Shown here in pieces: positions 11,090 through 21,322 of a DNA stretch of 64,000 nucleotides. How positions within the stretch are numbered: the first letter of the stretch is position 1; each line of letters begins with the position of its first letter. Under the pieces are notes generated by a model. That model made no database searches. It had not been told where the DNA came from and was given only the letters and a program-made list of their open reading frames with translations. Source of the stretch: Didymodactylos carnosus (lineage: Eukaryota > Rotifera > Eurotatoria > Philodinida > Philodinidae). The stretch covers positions 1 through 64,000 of the forward strand of contig CAJNOQ010000051.1 of NCBI GenBank assembly GCA_905250885.1, given 5' to 3'. Position numbers and translations under genes: made by a program.

Positions 11090-14000
11090 ATGAAACCGAG
11101 TATTTTTTCTTTCTATTCTAGTAGTGATACTGACGATGAAACGTTTAAGGATAGGCTTCAAAGTAGTCCATCCGCTCTGTCACCATACAGACGAACAGTT
11201 AGTTTTAAGACCACACGTCAAACCTCATTTTCTGGTCCGTCTGCAGCGACATCGCCATTAACAAAAAATACACGTCGTGAACGACGACGACGAACAAATA
11301 GTCATTCGAAACAAGAACGCGTTTTTTATACTAATCGTAATCCAATTTACACAGCAGGTAAGGAACTTTAGCACTCAGTCTCAAAACTAAACCAGAAAAA
11401 TGAATTCTATTAACATCGAGTCAATTGCATAGCTATAGTCTAGGAAACAGTAAACTTAATTTTTCTGTTTACAACACATCTGGGTTCGTGTACTCGAGTC
11501 ACTATTCGTCTAAAAATGGTTTCATGTCTTTCGATAGTTTTTAAGTTTTAAAATATAATAATATGTTAATTTTCACTTATATAAAGACAATAAATTTCAT
11601 ATTAAGTCACATGAAAGATGCTGTGTTCTTTCAGGAAGACCGCCGTGGTATGATGTCAGTGGTGAGTCAAAAGAAGCATTTGTTATTGGTAAGGGTTGTG
11701 TTTAAGTCGATAATTACTATAAGCACACACCGTTTCGTATTTATTTAAGGTATTGGTGGTGCCAGCGGATCAGGAAAAACAACTGTGGCCAAGCGAATAG
11801 TTGAAAAACTAAATGTACCATGGGTATCACTGTTAAGCATGGATTCGTTTTATAAAGTACGCATTGTACTCTGATAATGAGTAAATACATCGAACATCTT
11901 TCTTTCAAGGTTCTTTCAGATGAACACCATGAGCAAGCTGAAAAACACAATTACAATTTCGATCATCCAGATGCATTTGATTTTATTCTTCTTTTGGAAA
12001 CATTAAAAAATCTAAAAAGTGGAAAACAAGTTGAACTACCATTGTACAATTTCACGACACATTCGAGAGAAAAGTACACGGTAATCAGGGATAGAAAAAA
12101 TAAAGCATATTAGTAGGATGCGATCTACTAATACATTCTATCTTGTCTGTTTTTTTAAATAGAAAACATTGTATGGTGCAAACGTGGTTATATTTGAAGG
12201 CATCATGGCTTTTACTAGTAAAGAAATAACTGAAGTAAGTCACATAATATGAAATTAGTCATTGAGTTTATTCCACTATTTCTGATTGAGTTTAATGCTG
12301 AAAAAATTCAACAAGACGCTGGGGTAGAAGCTTTAACGAATTAAACGACGTCTCTACTCATGCTAATTACTCTTATATATTTAAGCGATTGTGTTGTTGT
12401 CTTGTTTTTGCATGTTTTCAGCTTTTAGATATGAAAATATTTGTTGATACGGACGCTGATATTCGTCTTGCTCGACGTTTGATACGTGATATCACCGAAC
12501 GTGGAAGAGAAATTGATGGTGTAATTCAGCAATATACACGCTTTGTTAAACCGAGCTATGACCACTATATAGCACCAACGATGATCTTTGCAGACTTGAT
12601 AGTTCCAAGAGGTAATTAAATAGTTATTTAAAAGTAAAACAACATGAAAAGTTTTTTTAGGTGGTGAAAATACAATTGCACTCGATTTAATAGTAAAGCA
12701 TGTCAATCGAGAACTTCATAAAGTGAGTATGACACAGACTTTGAAGCATTAATACAAAGACTATAATAATAAAAGATCATACTGCATCCGAATAGTAGAT
12801 ATCGATTGAAAAAACAATTGCAGGATGATGAACAAGCACAACAAGGAAAAACGTATCATTATCAAATAGGCAAACAGTCTTAGCTTAATTAAAAAGTTCT
12901 TACATCGATCCTCAACTCATAGAATTATTGTTGTGTTTTTAGCGTGGTCTTAAAGTGCGTTCAAAAATAGCCCATCAATCAGAATTTCTTAAAGACCTTC
13001 CACTGCCAGAATCGTTCTATTTAGTTGAACAGACACTGCAGATCAAATATTTACAGACGATTATAAGGTAATAAGTTTATTTTTTCTCTTCTGTTAGTTA
13101 CAATCATGAACATTCTTTTTTTGTTTTGTTTAGAAATCGTAAAACAACTCGAGACGAATTTATATTTTATTCAAATCGTTTAATGCGGATATGCACTGAG
13201 TATGCATTAACCCTACTTCCATTCGAGGTACATATCAAAAGATTAATTAAGATGATAAGTTTGGCTCTCATTTGTTTGTTTAGGATATAACCGTTGAAAC
13301 ACCACAAGGCTTACCTTACCAAGGTAAAAAACATGCGAATGCACGAGTGAGTGAATAAATAATAAAAATAAGGTGGCCGGTTTTCATCGATTTCTGTCTT
13401 TATTTGAAGGGGTTTTTACGGAAGAAACGATTTTATACATTTTTCAGTTGGTCTCAGCCTTATGAATCTTCGAGAAAAAATTTTAAATTAATTTTTCTGG
13501 AAGTGATGCATAAGGATACTAGTGCTTACTAAAACCGATTCTTCTCCAAATCTAGAATGAAGTTAGAGTAACGTTGCCTGAACATATCCGAAAAGTGACT
13601 TGTATAGCCGGAAAAGCTGAGAATCAAGAGCGATGTGTATCGCAGTTCCATTTTACCTTTGGTAATATGTGATCTCCAGAAAACCAGAAACTGAGTCCCT
13701 GCGTCAAAAAGGTTTTCCACATTGTTCAGCCATGTAGAACATAATGACACGTCTCAGAGCTCTCCATGGCATTCTTATGTTGAGCTGCATCGATGATTTT
13801 TAAAATGATTATTGTTGCGAAACTTTGGGGAGAGACCGTTTTCCTAATGGCATATTTTGTCGTTTTGCTGGTTTCGATAGACTGAGGCCTTTTCGTAAAT
13901 GAATGTAGTTCAACATAAGAATGTCATGAAGAGCTCTGAGACGTCTCAAATGTATAAAATCCTTTCTTCTGTAAAAGCTCCTTAAAATGAAGGAAGAAAA

Positions 14001-14884
14001 GAATGAACAGAAATCGATGCAAACTGGCCCTCTTTGAAATTGTTTTTATTTTTTTAATAAAAGGTGTGTGGTGTGTCAATAGTACGTGCTGGTGAATGTC
14101 TTGAGCCAGCATTGATCGAAGTATATAAAGATGTTAAAATAGGAAAAATTCTAATACAAACAAATCAATTAACAGGCGAACCAGAAGTATAAATTAGTTG
14201 CACTGAATTTGATTTTCTGCTTTATTTCATATGTATTAGTTATTTCTAGCTTCATTATCTTCGTTTGCCACGTGATATTAGCGATTCATATGTATTTATA
14301 TTAGATGCTACTGTGGCTACAGGTGCTGCAGCGATGATGGCGATTCGTGTCCTATTGGATCATAACGTTGATGAAGAAAAAATTGCATTATTATCTTTAA
14401 TTGTGTCGAAACAAGGTGAGAACAACGCTTTATGTTATTACTGTTATTAGATCAGCAAATTGACTGTTAATTGGGTCAGATTTGTAGTAGTTTAGACAGA
14501 CTGCAGTGCATTATGAGTTCTAGACATGCAACGGTAACGTTAAACCGGTAAATTACCGTTACCGTTGTATGCCTAATTAGTTTCATCTATATCAGGCAGT
14601 TAACTTCATCCATGTGTTTAATTATTATTTAAGGTGTTCAAACTATTGGCTATGCATTTAACAAAGTGAAGGTCATTGCAACTGCATGTGATGAACACTT
14701 AAACTCCCATTGTTTTATCTGTCCTGGCTTGGGCAATTTTGGTGATAGATACTTTGGAACAGATAATAGTGAGAACTCGATGAGTGATGTTCATGAATAT
14801 GCTGATGTGGTTGATCATTTGGATGACATGTCATCGATACCCTCAAAAACAACGTATCAGTTTACCAAAGAAGATAGTGAATGA
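11090..14884 (+). CDS. UCKL1: Uridine-cytidine kinase-like 1 (kinase fused to UPRT-type domain), 581 aa
   Basis: Thirteen exons: 11090-11357, 11635-11688, 11750-11856, 11910-12080, 12163-12234, 12422-12611, 12661-12722, 12943-13067, 13134-13227, 13284-13346, 14064-14186, 14250-14415 and 14634-14884; total 1746 nt, in frame to TGA. The N-terminal kinase has the P-loop [40 protein letters not shown] and [10 protein letters not shown]; the C-terminal half has the UPRT-like [43 protein letters not shown] and [14 protein letters not shown]. This is the UCKL1 architecture, a pyrimidine-salvage enzyme that phosphorylates uridine and cytidine. The PRPP-loop equivalent DATVATGAA is degenerate against active UPRTs, so UPRT activity is doubtful. 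The ATG at 11090 is uncertain: an excellent acceptor (TTCTATTCTAG, AG at 11120-11121) lies inside the first 11 codons, so the true start may sit in an upstream exon. Confidence 0.94.
13373..14031. repeat. Foldback element filling UCKL1 intron 10, with interrupted left arm
   Basis: The outer left arm (about 13373-13455, starting GTGGCCGGTTTTCATCGATT) is inverted at about 13945-14031. A second, inner match pairs 13749-13790 with 13903-13944 (42 nt, about 4 mismatches). The two right-arm parts are contiguous, but the left-arm parts are separated by about 290 nt (13460-13748), implying an insertion into the left arm or a deletion from the right. The loop is about 13796-13902. The element accounts for nearly the whole 717-nt intron. 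Confidence 0.7.
14521..14575. repeat. 55-bp palindrome in UCKL1 intron 12
   Basis: Inverted ends of about 18 nt, TAGACATGCAACGGTAAC and its complement with two mismatches, enclose a short AT core. It is probably a minimal MITE or a hairpin remnant. Confidence 0.5.
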
Positions 14885-15608
14885 AGTGTGAGTCTAAGAT
14901 ATGAATGAAGTCTTATAATATAGTAATGATAGGTTTGTTGGTGCTTCCAGTTTTTTCTTCTATTTTTATTTGCTCACGATCTGATTTTTCATTCAAACAG
15001 ATATAGAATGAAATTGGTTATGTTTATTTTTGCTTTGGATAGCTGGGTTTTAACAGCTTGGTGTTTGGACATTTTTTTGTTCTTGTTTATTTTTTAAGTT
15101 GTTTTTGAAGCATTCCTAATAATTTCCATTTATTTTTTTGTTAAGTTTGGTTAGTTATTATAGTATCATGTTCTGAAAATTAAAAACTTCTACGGCTCAG
15201 TCATCAAAAGAAACAATTTTTCTTTGAATTGTTAATATACCCAACGTGAGAATACCTTATAGCTCTGCTCGTGGTAAAAATTCAGTTAGCCATTTTATGA
15301 TCGATGAAAACTTTTCAAAATCGAAGAGAAATTATTCTGTTTTGTTATAATGGGTTTCAGTCAATAGCAGCATCTTGCTTGATTGATATAACAGGTGACG
15401 TTATTACATAATTGTGGGCACATTCAGACTGTTAAATAAAAAATCATCGAAGTGAAGATTATCTCTCTAATTTGTACTAACCACTTTTGGAGACTTCAAC
15501 AGCGTGTTGACATTTTGACATTCGTTTGTTCTCCGAAGCTTTTTCTTAACTCACATTCAGGTCACTCAATACTCAAAAAAACCTTTCGACTTCAAACATA
15601 CTGACAGC

Positions 15609-16356
15609 TAGGGATGTTCGATTCTCGTTAAGAACCGGAACCGCGGTTCTCTTGTTTCGGTTCTTCATTGGGAACCGGAACCGCGGTTCTGTAGACAGTT
15701 CCTTTTTTTTGGAACCAACACTTTTTTAACCATAGATAACTTACTACAGTTTTATTTCAAGAAAGCTATATTTAGCGTTCATAATGTATACTTGTGCGCA
15801 ACTTCTTTTACATGAGATCTTCTATACGTGGCGAACCCATCGGCTCTTCTTAGATAAGAGATAAAGCCAATATTATTATGTCGTTATACTGGCCATAACT
15901 TCTGGTCTTGAAACTATTAAGATCAGACGATAGAAAAGTACAGCATTGAAAGACTAAGAATGAGTGTGATCGGACGATCGAATTTGTATTTCTTTATGAA
16001 GTGACGGGCGAAACAATAACTCGTTCTTTTCTCGTCTGCCTTATCTTTTTGCCTTGCCTTTCTTTTAACAAAATGAAAACACACTATTGATAAAGCAAAA
16101 AGATATATTTGCCTGCCATTATTATTTAAAAGAATCCTTTGGTTTCCAATAAAATGAATTTTATTTTGTTGAATTATTACTGCCTGAAAAATTCTTCTCC
16201 GGTTCTAAGCTGAAAACTAAGAACCGAGGTTCTCTTCTAAGTCGGGAACCGGAATCGCGATTCTTTTCGGTTCGGTTCTAACTCGAGAACCGGAACCGCC
16301 ATTTCGGTAGCGATTAGGGATATTCGATTCCGGAGTTCCGGAACCGAATATCCCTA
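15609..16356. mobile_element. MITE-like nonautonomous DNA element rich in GGTTC/GAACC
   Basis: The left end reads TAGGGATGTTCGATTC and the right end is its near-complement (GAACCGAATATCCCTA). Both subterminal zones carry repeated AAGAACCGGAACCGCGGTTC-type motifs while the middle is AT-rich and noncoding. Such short termini with GGTTC-rich subterminal repeats resemble nonautonomous hAT-type elements, but no clear 8-bp target duplication was found, so the superfamily is inferred. Confidence 0.6.
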
Positions 16357-16364
16357 ATCGCTAC
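16307..16364. repeat. 58-bp palindrome at the right end of the GGTTC-rich MITE
   Basis: GTAGCGATTAGGGATATTCG and its complement flank a CCGG-type centre with about one mismatch per arm. It repeats the element's terminal sequence in both orientations, so it could be a head-to-head pair of termini or an abortive second insertion. Confidence 0.65.
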
Positions 16365-16565
16365 AATACTCTTAAATGGTTGAGTTTCCTCGAAAGTGAA
16401 AATCTTGAATGAAAAATGTCGAAAGTGGAAATGTGGAAAATTGAAAATGAAATTATCTGATTAATACGGATTTATTTTTATTACTTTTCAAAAAGGTGAC
16501 ATGAACCGATAACATATTCAATATGTAGAGAGATTTATTTTTGTATTATGCGACTTGTCCAAAGG

Positions 16566-16900
16566 TAACGCTGTGACATTTTTGATACAGTAAGTTGATG
16601 TTTTCTTTAAAACTAAGAGCTAGAAAGTTCGTTTTTGCGCAATTTGACGCGGCTCTTCTTACTCTATTTTGAGCATAAACACAAAGATTTTTGGTTAAAG
16701 ACTCGAGCTTTCAGAAAACCTTTTTTTTAGACTGTTAACGCTGTGATATAAAAAGGCTTTAAATTCTAACTACTCATTAAAGTGCAAATTACTGCGAGTT
16801 TCCAACAGCTAAGAAAAAGTGTCTTGAGCAAAGTTTATAAAGAAGCTAACGGGCTTTCTTTTGCTAAAAACAAACTTTTTGTGTAAAGTAACGCTGTGAC
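16566..16900 (+). repeat. Three spaced copies of TAACGCTGTGAY
   Basis: TAACGCTGTGAC, TAACGCTGTGAT and TAACGCTGTGAC begin at 16566, 16736 and 16889, spaced 170 and 153 nt. Sequence between them does not align well by eye, so a decayed tandem repeat of about 160 nt is only one possibility. Confidence 0.35.
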
Positions 16901-17752
16901 ACATTTTTTTGTACCATTTTTAGGCACTAAACATTGTTCAAAAACTTCATACTTATAGTCTGTGTACTTCTAGATTTCCTGAAAAGACTCTAGTTGAAAA
17001 TAAGTTCGAAAAATTCTCTAAGGCTTACAGACCAAGGCGGAAGTTGAAACGTTCAAGCAGCCACTGTGACTCGACTGAAAAATAGATCTCAAAACAAAAT
17101 GAGCCAATTTGTAGAGAATTGAATTCTCTATTTAACTGTATGTTTTTAAAGTTTTTTGAACAAAATGTCTAGATCAGAAAATTGAAATTAAAATTTTTGT
17201 ATTGAAAATTAATTTATTCTTCAAAAAAAAGTCAGATTCGTGATCAGCATGAAAAGCTGCGTCTAATGATGTGCCCCATCGGCTTTCCGATGAAAAAAAT
17301 TCAAAAAAAACTCTATCAGTGAAGTGTCGCGTTACGTGGACAAGCCGTACGACGCAACGAAAAGAGTATGAATGACTCACAGCTGTATCTCTCGTGCTTT
17401 AATTTTACTGTCTTTTTTCCAGACATATTCATCGTCCGGTACATGTCATCAGCATGACGAGAGAGAAATAACGTACAATACCGACAACATATTCAGTGTA
17501 GGAGAGTTTTTCTATTACACTTGGATGTAATATCATATTTTTCTTAATAGAGCAAAGTTTTAACCTATTTGCCCAAAGCTTTGAATTTTCGATACTTTTC
17601 CCCTTAAATATTTTAACTTTCGATATTTATCCATTCGATATTTTAGTTTTCGAACAAACTCTCAATACGGCTGCAATCTGATAATTATAAAATGTGTACA
17701 TAATTCCAGTGTATTTCCTTTAGTTGCAAATGGCACATGACTTGTATGTTGT

Positions 17753-17754
17753 AG
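17753..17754 (+). promoter_or_regulatory. Splice-acceptor-like AG 16 nt before the PDCD7-like start codon
   Basis: TATGTTGTAG ends 16 nt upstream of the ATG at 17771. The pyrimidine tract is weaker than for neighbouring genes. The coding region itself has no intron, so this would be a 5'-UTR or trans-splice acceptor. Confidence 0.35.
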
Positions 17755-17770
17755 ATCTAATTCGACACTA

Positions 17771-18961
17771 ATGCAACCACAACATCAACCACCACGCCTT
17801 CCTTTTTCATTCTTTCCTCCATCTCCTTATTTTTCACCACCATTTTTCAATCCAATGCTACCACCACCACTGATTCCAACATCTCACTTTTTGCCACAGC
17901 CACAACAACAAACGTTTTCAACGTCGTCATCATCGTCAAGACAAACAATAATTAATGATGGGATGAAAACATTGAGGGATATAAAAGTATCAAGTGATCA
18001 AACACTACAAAAAACGGAAGAGGATGATATCAAATGGGTAGAAAAATGGTTGAAATCGAAGGAACAGGCTCAACCAAATCATTTGACAATATTTGATTAT
18101 CGACAACAATTGTTGTCATACGTGAAGTTATTGAATGAATTAGACAATGAATTAACAAATGGACAGTCGCTTGAGAAATGTCAAACAATAAAATGTAATA
18201 TTGAACAGATATCGTCGTCTATTTACAACGAAACTACTGTCAAACAAGTGAAACATCAGTTGAATAAACGTCGTAAGAAACGTCAACGATCGAAAAACAA
18301 CAAAGTCAAACGGTTATTATTGAAAGAAAAAACGTTCAATGAACAGTCAAACAATGAAAAAACAATTGATCAATGGCTATTAACAGTCAAAAATTCAATT
18401 GAAAAAGAAAAACTAGAAGCGACTCTGAAACAAACAATTGATAATGGTTTAATAGAAATACGAAAAAAAATATTCGACATAAAAACCGCCAAACAAACAA
18501 TTGAACAAATTCAGCGATTGAAAAATATACGACGTCAACATCGAAAAGATACAACAGTCCGAATAACTGAAGACGAAAAACTAGATGAAATGTGTCGATT
18601 GTGCGATGAAAGAATGGTTACATATGAAAATGAAGAAAAACAAAGTCGATTAATATTGGAAGCAGAATCACATCAAAAAGTAAATGAAAATCATAAACAA
18701 ATATGCGATTATTTATTCAATAATAATGGAAAATTTTATTTTGAAAGCGATGAAGAAGATCCCTATTATCTTTATTTTATTCAAGCACATAAAAATAAAG
18801 TAAATCTACTACAAATTAGAAATCATTGGGATCAATATTCAACAGAAAATGTTTTTATTCAATCGAATTCATTACCACCGGAATCTGTATTATCAAAATG
18901 GATTATGCCACAATTCTCGTCTGATACACAGTGGAACGAATATATATGGACGTCGTCCTAA
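17771..18961 (+). CDS. PDCD7: PDCD7-like protein (U11/U12 snRNP 59K), intronless, 396 aa
   Basis: One uninterrupted frame. Residues 1-50 are rich in proline, phenylalanine and glutamine; then comes WVEKWL, a long charged, probably coiled-coil middle (about 100-310) with a basic patch RRKKRQR near residue 170, and a conserved tail about 330-396 with YYLYFIQAH, LLQIRNHWDQY and KWIMPQFSSDTQW. Proline-rich N-terminus, helical middle and the IRxxWDxY...W(V/I)xP tail match the PDCD7 family as I know it. PDCD7 is the 59K subunit of the U11/U12 di-snRNP, working in the nucleus in recognition of minor (U12-type) introns. The human protein has a longer proline-rich region. The assignment rests mainly on the C-terminal 65 residues. 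No introns are seen, unlike all complete neighbours. Confidence 0.8.
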   Translation: MQPQHQPPRLPFSFFPPSPYFSPPFFNPMLPPPLIPTSHFLPQPQQQTFSTSSSSSRQTIINDGMKTLRDIKVSSDQTLQKTEEDDIKWVEKWLKSKEQAQPNHLTIFDYRQQLLSYVKLLNELDNELTNGQSLEKCQTIKCNIEQISSSIYNETTVKQVKHQLNKRRKKRQRSKNNKVKRLLLKEKTFNEQSNNEKTIDQWLLTVKNSIEKEKLEATLKQTIDNGLIEIRKKIFDIKTAKQTIEQIQRLKNIRRQHRKDTTVRITEDEKLDEMCRLCDERMVTYENEEKQSRLILEAESHQKVNENHKQICDYLFNNNGKFYFESDEEDPYYLYFIQAHKNKVNLLQIRNHWDQYSTENVFIQSNSLPPESVLSKWIMPQFSSDTQWNEYIWTSS

Positions 18962-19942
18962 CTGATATATGAGAAATAGAATTTCTTCTTGTAAATATTG
19001 CTCGATACACCGGAGGTGGAGGGTAGTGTTCTATTATGCATTTCCAAATATACTGTCAATAGATGGTTTTTGAATGATTGATTGTTGAAGAAAAGTCGAC
19101 GTGGAGATCAAATTTTCATCTGCATCTGGTTCAACTCAGCAGATGAAAACAGATGAAATTATCAGCAACAGAGATGGATTTTTAATTTTCTTAATTCGTT
19201 TCTAGAACATAACTCGAAAACCTATATTCGTTGAAAAAATGCATTTTTAGTTCTTTTCACGAAAAATTATCAAAAGCAATGCAAAATAACTGAGAATTTC
19301 AGGATCTAGTGTATTTTAGCAGTTGAACTTGATTCTGAAATTAAGACTAGTAGAAAACATTAACTTACCATTCAAAGGTTAAATTACTTTTTACTACTTT
19401 TTAAAAATTTTATTGACGAATTACGGATGTCAGAAATGTCATAACTATACCTATAACCACAACAAATATCGAGGTTAGGTTCCACAAAATCGTGCAAGAC
19501 ACTTTGGATTTTCTAGTCAACATGTACCAATTAAAAATTCATTTCAGCTTCTGGTGACCTCATCTTTTTTTATCCGTCGGACCGAACCTTCTGGAAATTT
19601 GTGGTTTTTTAATACCACGTACGTATACGAGAAGATAGAACAAAGTTGCCTTTATAAAACGGAGATTTTTTGCAGCAAAATTTGATTATTTAAATTAGCA
19701 ATGTCAAGAATTTAATTACAATACAGAATACAAAGTTTGATAATTACTGATAAAGTCAAGTTCAAATGCAATTTGATTAAACCTTTTATTTCTAGTCACT
19801 ATCATCTTTCTCTTAGAAACATATCTCAATAACTACAAATTCGATCTCAAACAGACTTTTCGGAAATATTGACTATGAAAAAGTATGATGGGAAAACTGT
19901 TTTGCTTCATTTCTCTCCGTTTGAACCAATACGATCAAAGTG

Positions 19943-20146
19943 CACTCTAAAAAAAATTGTGTCGCATTATGTGTAGATGTGTCGCAAACAGCTCCATATA
20001 TCACAAAAAATTAATGTGTCCTAGAGTCTAGCTGAAAAATGTGTCGTATTTTTCAACTAGACTCTACAATACGTTAATTTTTTTGTGATATAGGGAGCTG
20101 TTTGCGACACATCCACACATAATACGGCATAATTTTTTTTAGAGTG
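19943..20146. mobile_element. 204-bp MITE with long terminal inverted repeats
   Basis: Ends CACTCTAAAAAAAATTGTGT and its complement. The arms run about 75-80 nt inward on each side (19943-20016 and 20070-20146), covering TGTGTCGCAAACAGCTCC and TCACAAAAAATTAATGT, with few mismatches. There is no coding capacity. It is a typical miniature inverted-repeat element of unassigned superfamily. Confidence 0.8.
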
Positions 20147-20320
20147 TGGAGCATTTTCAAAGATTAAAAAGTTTTTAGAATATAAAATTCGTATCATTTA
20201 TCTGTGTTACACAACTGTGATTGCAAGCACTGTAATCACATAATCAAATAAACCGTTATAAAGCAAATTACATGAATTTATTGTCAAAATGATCTAAAAA
20301 TCGATTGAGTAGTGGATGTC

Positions 20321-20364
20321 TTCTCGTTTCGCCGACTTTTTTCGAAAAGTTGGCGAAACAAGAA
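20321..20364. repeat. 44-bp hairpin
   Basis: TTCTCGTTTCGCCGACTTTTT pairs with its near-complement ending GTTGGCGAAACAAGAA, with almost no loop. It could be a fused pair of transposon ends. Confidence 0.55.
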
Positions 20365-20646
20365 TACGACTTCAAAGAATATCAAAGGCGGAAGGGCGGT
20401 GGGAGAGTGAGTCGGTGAAGCGAGAACTAATCGAGTAGTGAGAGTCAGTAAATGGAATTTCTTTTCCGCAAAGGAGATTATACCTTTCTTTTGCGAACAA
20501 TTGCTTAAGCTTTAACAGCGTGACAACATTAATAAAACATCAATTAAACAAAAGCACGTGTTTGTTGCACATGGAATGTCTACAAGGTACAGGTTATGTA
20601 GTCATTTTTGTTTGGAATATAATTTTTTACTTTAGTTCTCGGTTAC

Positions 20647-21178
20647 TACTGACGAGGGAACCTTTTGAGGTGATTAAACGCTTTTTGCTCGGAATCTAGT
20701 GGATTATAAGTTATCGACCATGCTGATTATGAATATATCCATGGGGGTTGCCATTAGCCCTTCGGAGATCTGGTTTTCCAGAAAACCAGTTTTTTCGAAA
20801 CTCTAAAATATAACGCGAACCTTTCTTAATGAGGCATAATTGTAGCCCGCACATTTCTGATTGAAATGAGACGTCTCCCAGCTTTATACGACCTTTCTTT
20901 GCAAAGTTGTAGAATTTACAAAAAAAGTCCTAAATTAATTTCTTATTTCTATAGCTTTGAGCTGACAATGAACATTTGACAGCTGACAACATCATTAAGA
21001 AAGGTTCGGGCTATATTTTAAAGTTTCTGAAAAACTGTTTTTTTAGAAAACCAGGTCTTCAAAAGGCCAAAGGCAGCCCCCATGGTCATATTCGTAATCA
21101 GCATGGCCGGTAACCTATAACCCACTAGATTCCGAGCAAAAAGCGTTTAATCACCTCGAAAGGTTTCCTCGTGAGTAA
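20647..21178. mobile_element. 532-bp foldback element with arms of about 190-210 nt
   Basis: The left arm, from CGAGGGAACCTTTTGAGGTG (about 20647-20855), is inverted as the right arm ending AAAGGTTTCCTCGTGAG (about 20990-21178). Matching runs through GGAATCTAGTGG, CATGCTGATTA, CCATGGGGG, the GGTTTTC stretch and GAACCTTTCTTAATGA, at roughly 85-90% by eye. The loop (about 20860-20990) is noncoding. Long arms and a small loop mark a foldback-type nonautonomous DNA element. Confidence 0.8.
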
Positions 21179-21270
21179 AAAACTGTTCCCGAAGTAGATG
21201 AAATGAAATAAAAAAAATTTGATTTTCTGAAGAATTTTAATTCGTCATATATAAGTGACTAATTGTCAAA

Positions 21271-21322
21271 GTGACCAAGCTATACGGAAGTGTTTAAAAA
21301 CACTTCCGTACAGCTTGGTCAC
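21271..21322. repeat. 52-bp hairpin
   Basis: GTGACCAAGCTATACGGAAG plus GTGTTT is inverted immediately after a very short spacer, with one mismatch. A related GTGAC string lies just outside both arms. It is probably a palindromic mobile-element remnant. Confidence 0.6.

Larger units (their letters stand above)
14885..17770 (+). other. Spacer between UCKL1 and PDCD7-like gene with MITE
   Basis: About 2.9 kb. It holds the UCKL1 3' UTR, a GGTTC-rich MITE-like element at 15609-16356, three spaced copies of TAACGCTGTGA at 16566, 16736 and 16889, and the PDCD7-like promoter region. No further gene was recognised. Confidence 0.55.

Noticed and set aside
12823-12884. Possible extra UCKL1 exon (AG, then codons reading [15 protein letters not shown]) between exons 7 and 8
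   Set aside because: It has no donor in a usable phase, and joining exon 7 (ends 12722) directly to 12943 is in frame and fits the family alignment, so this piece is intronic.
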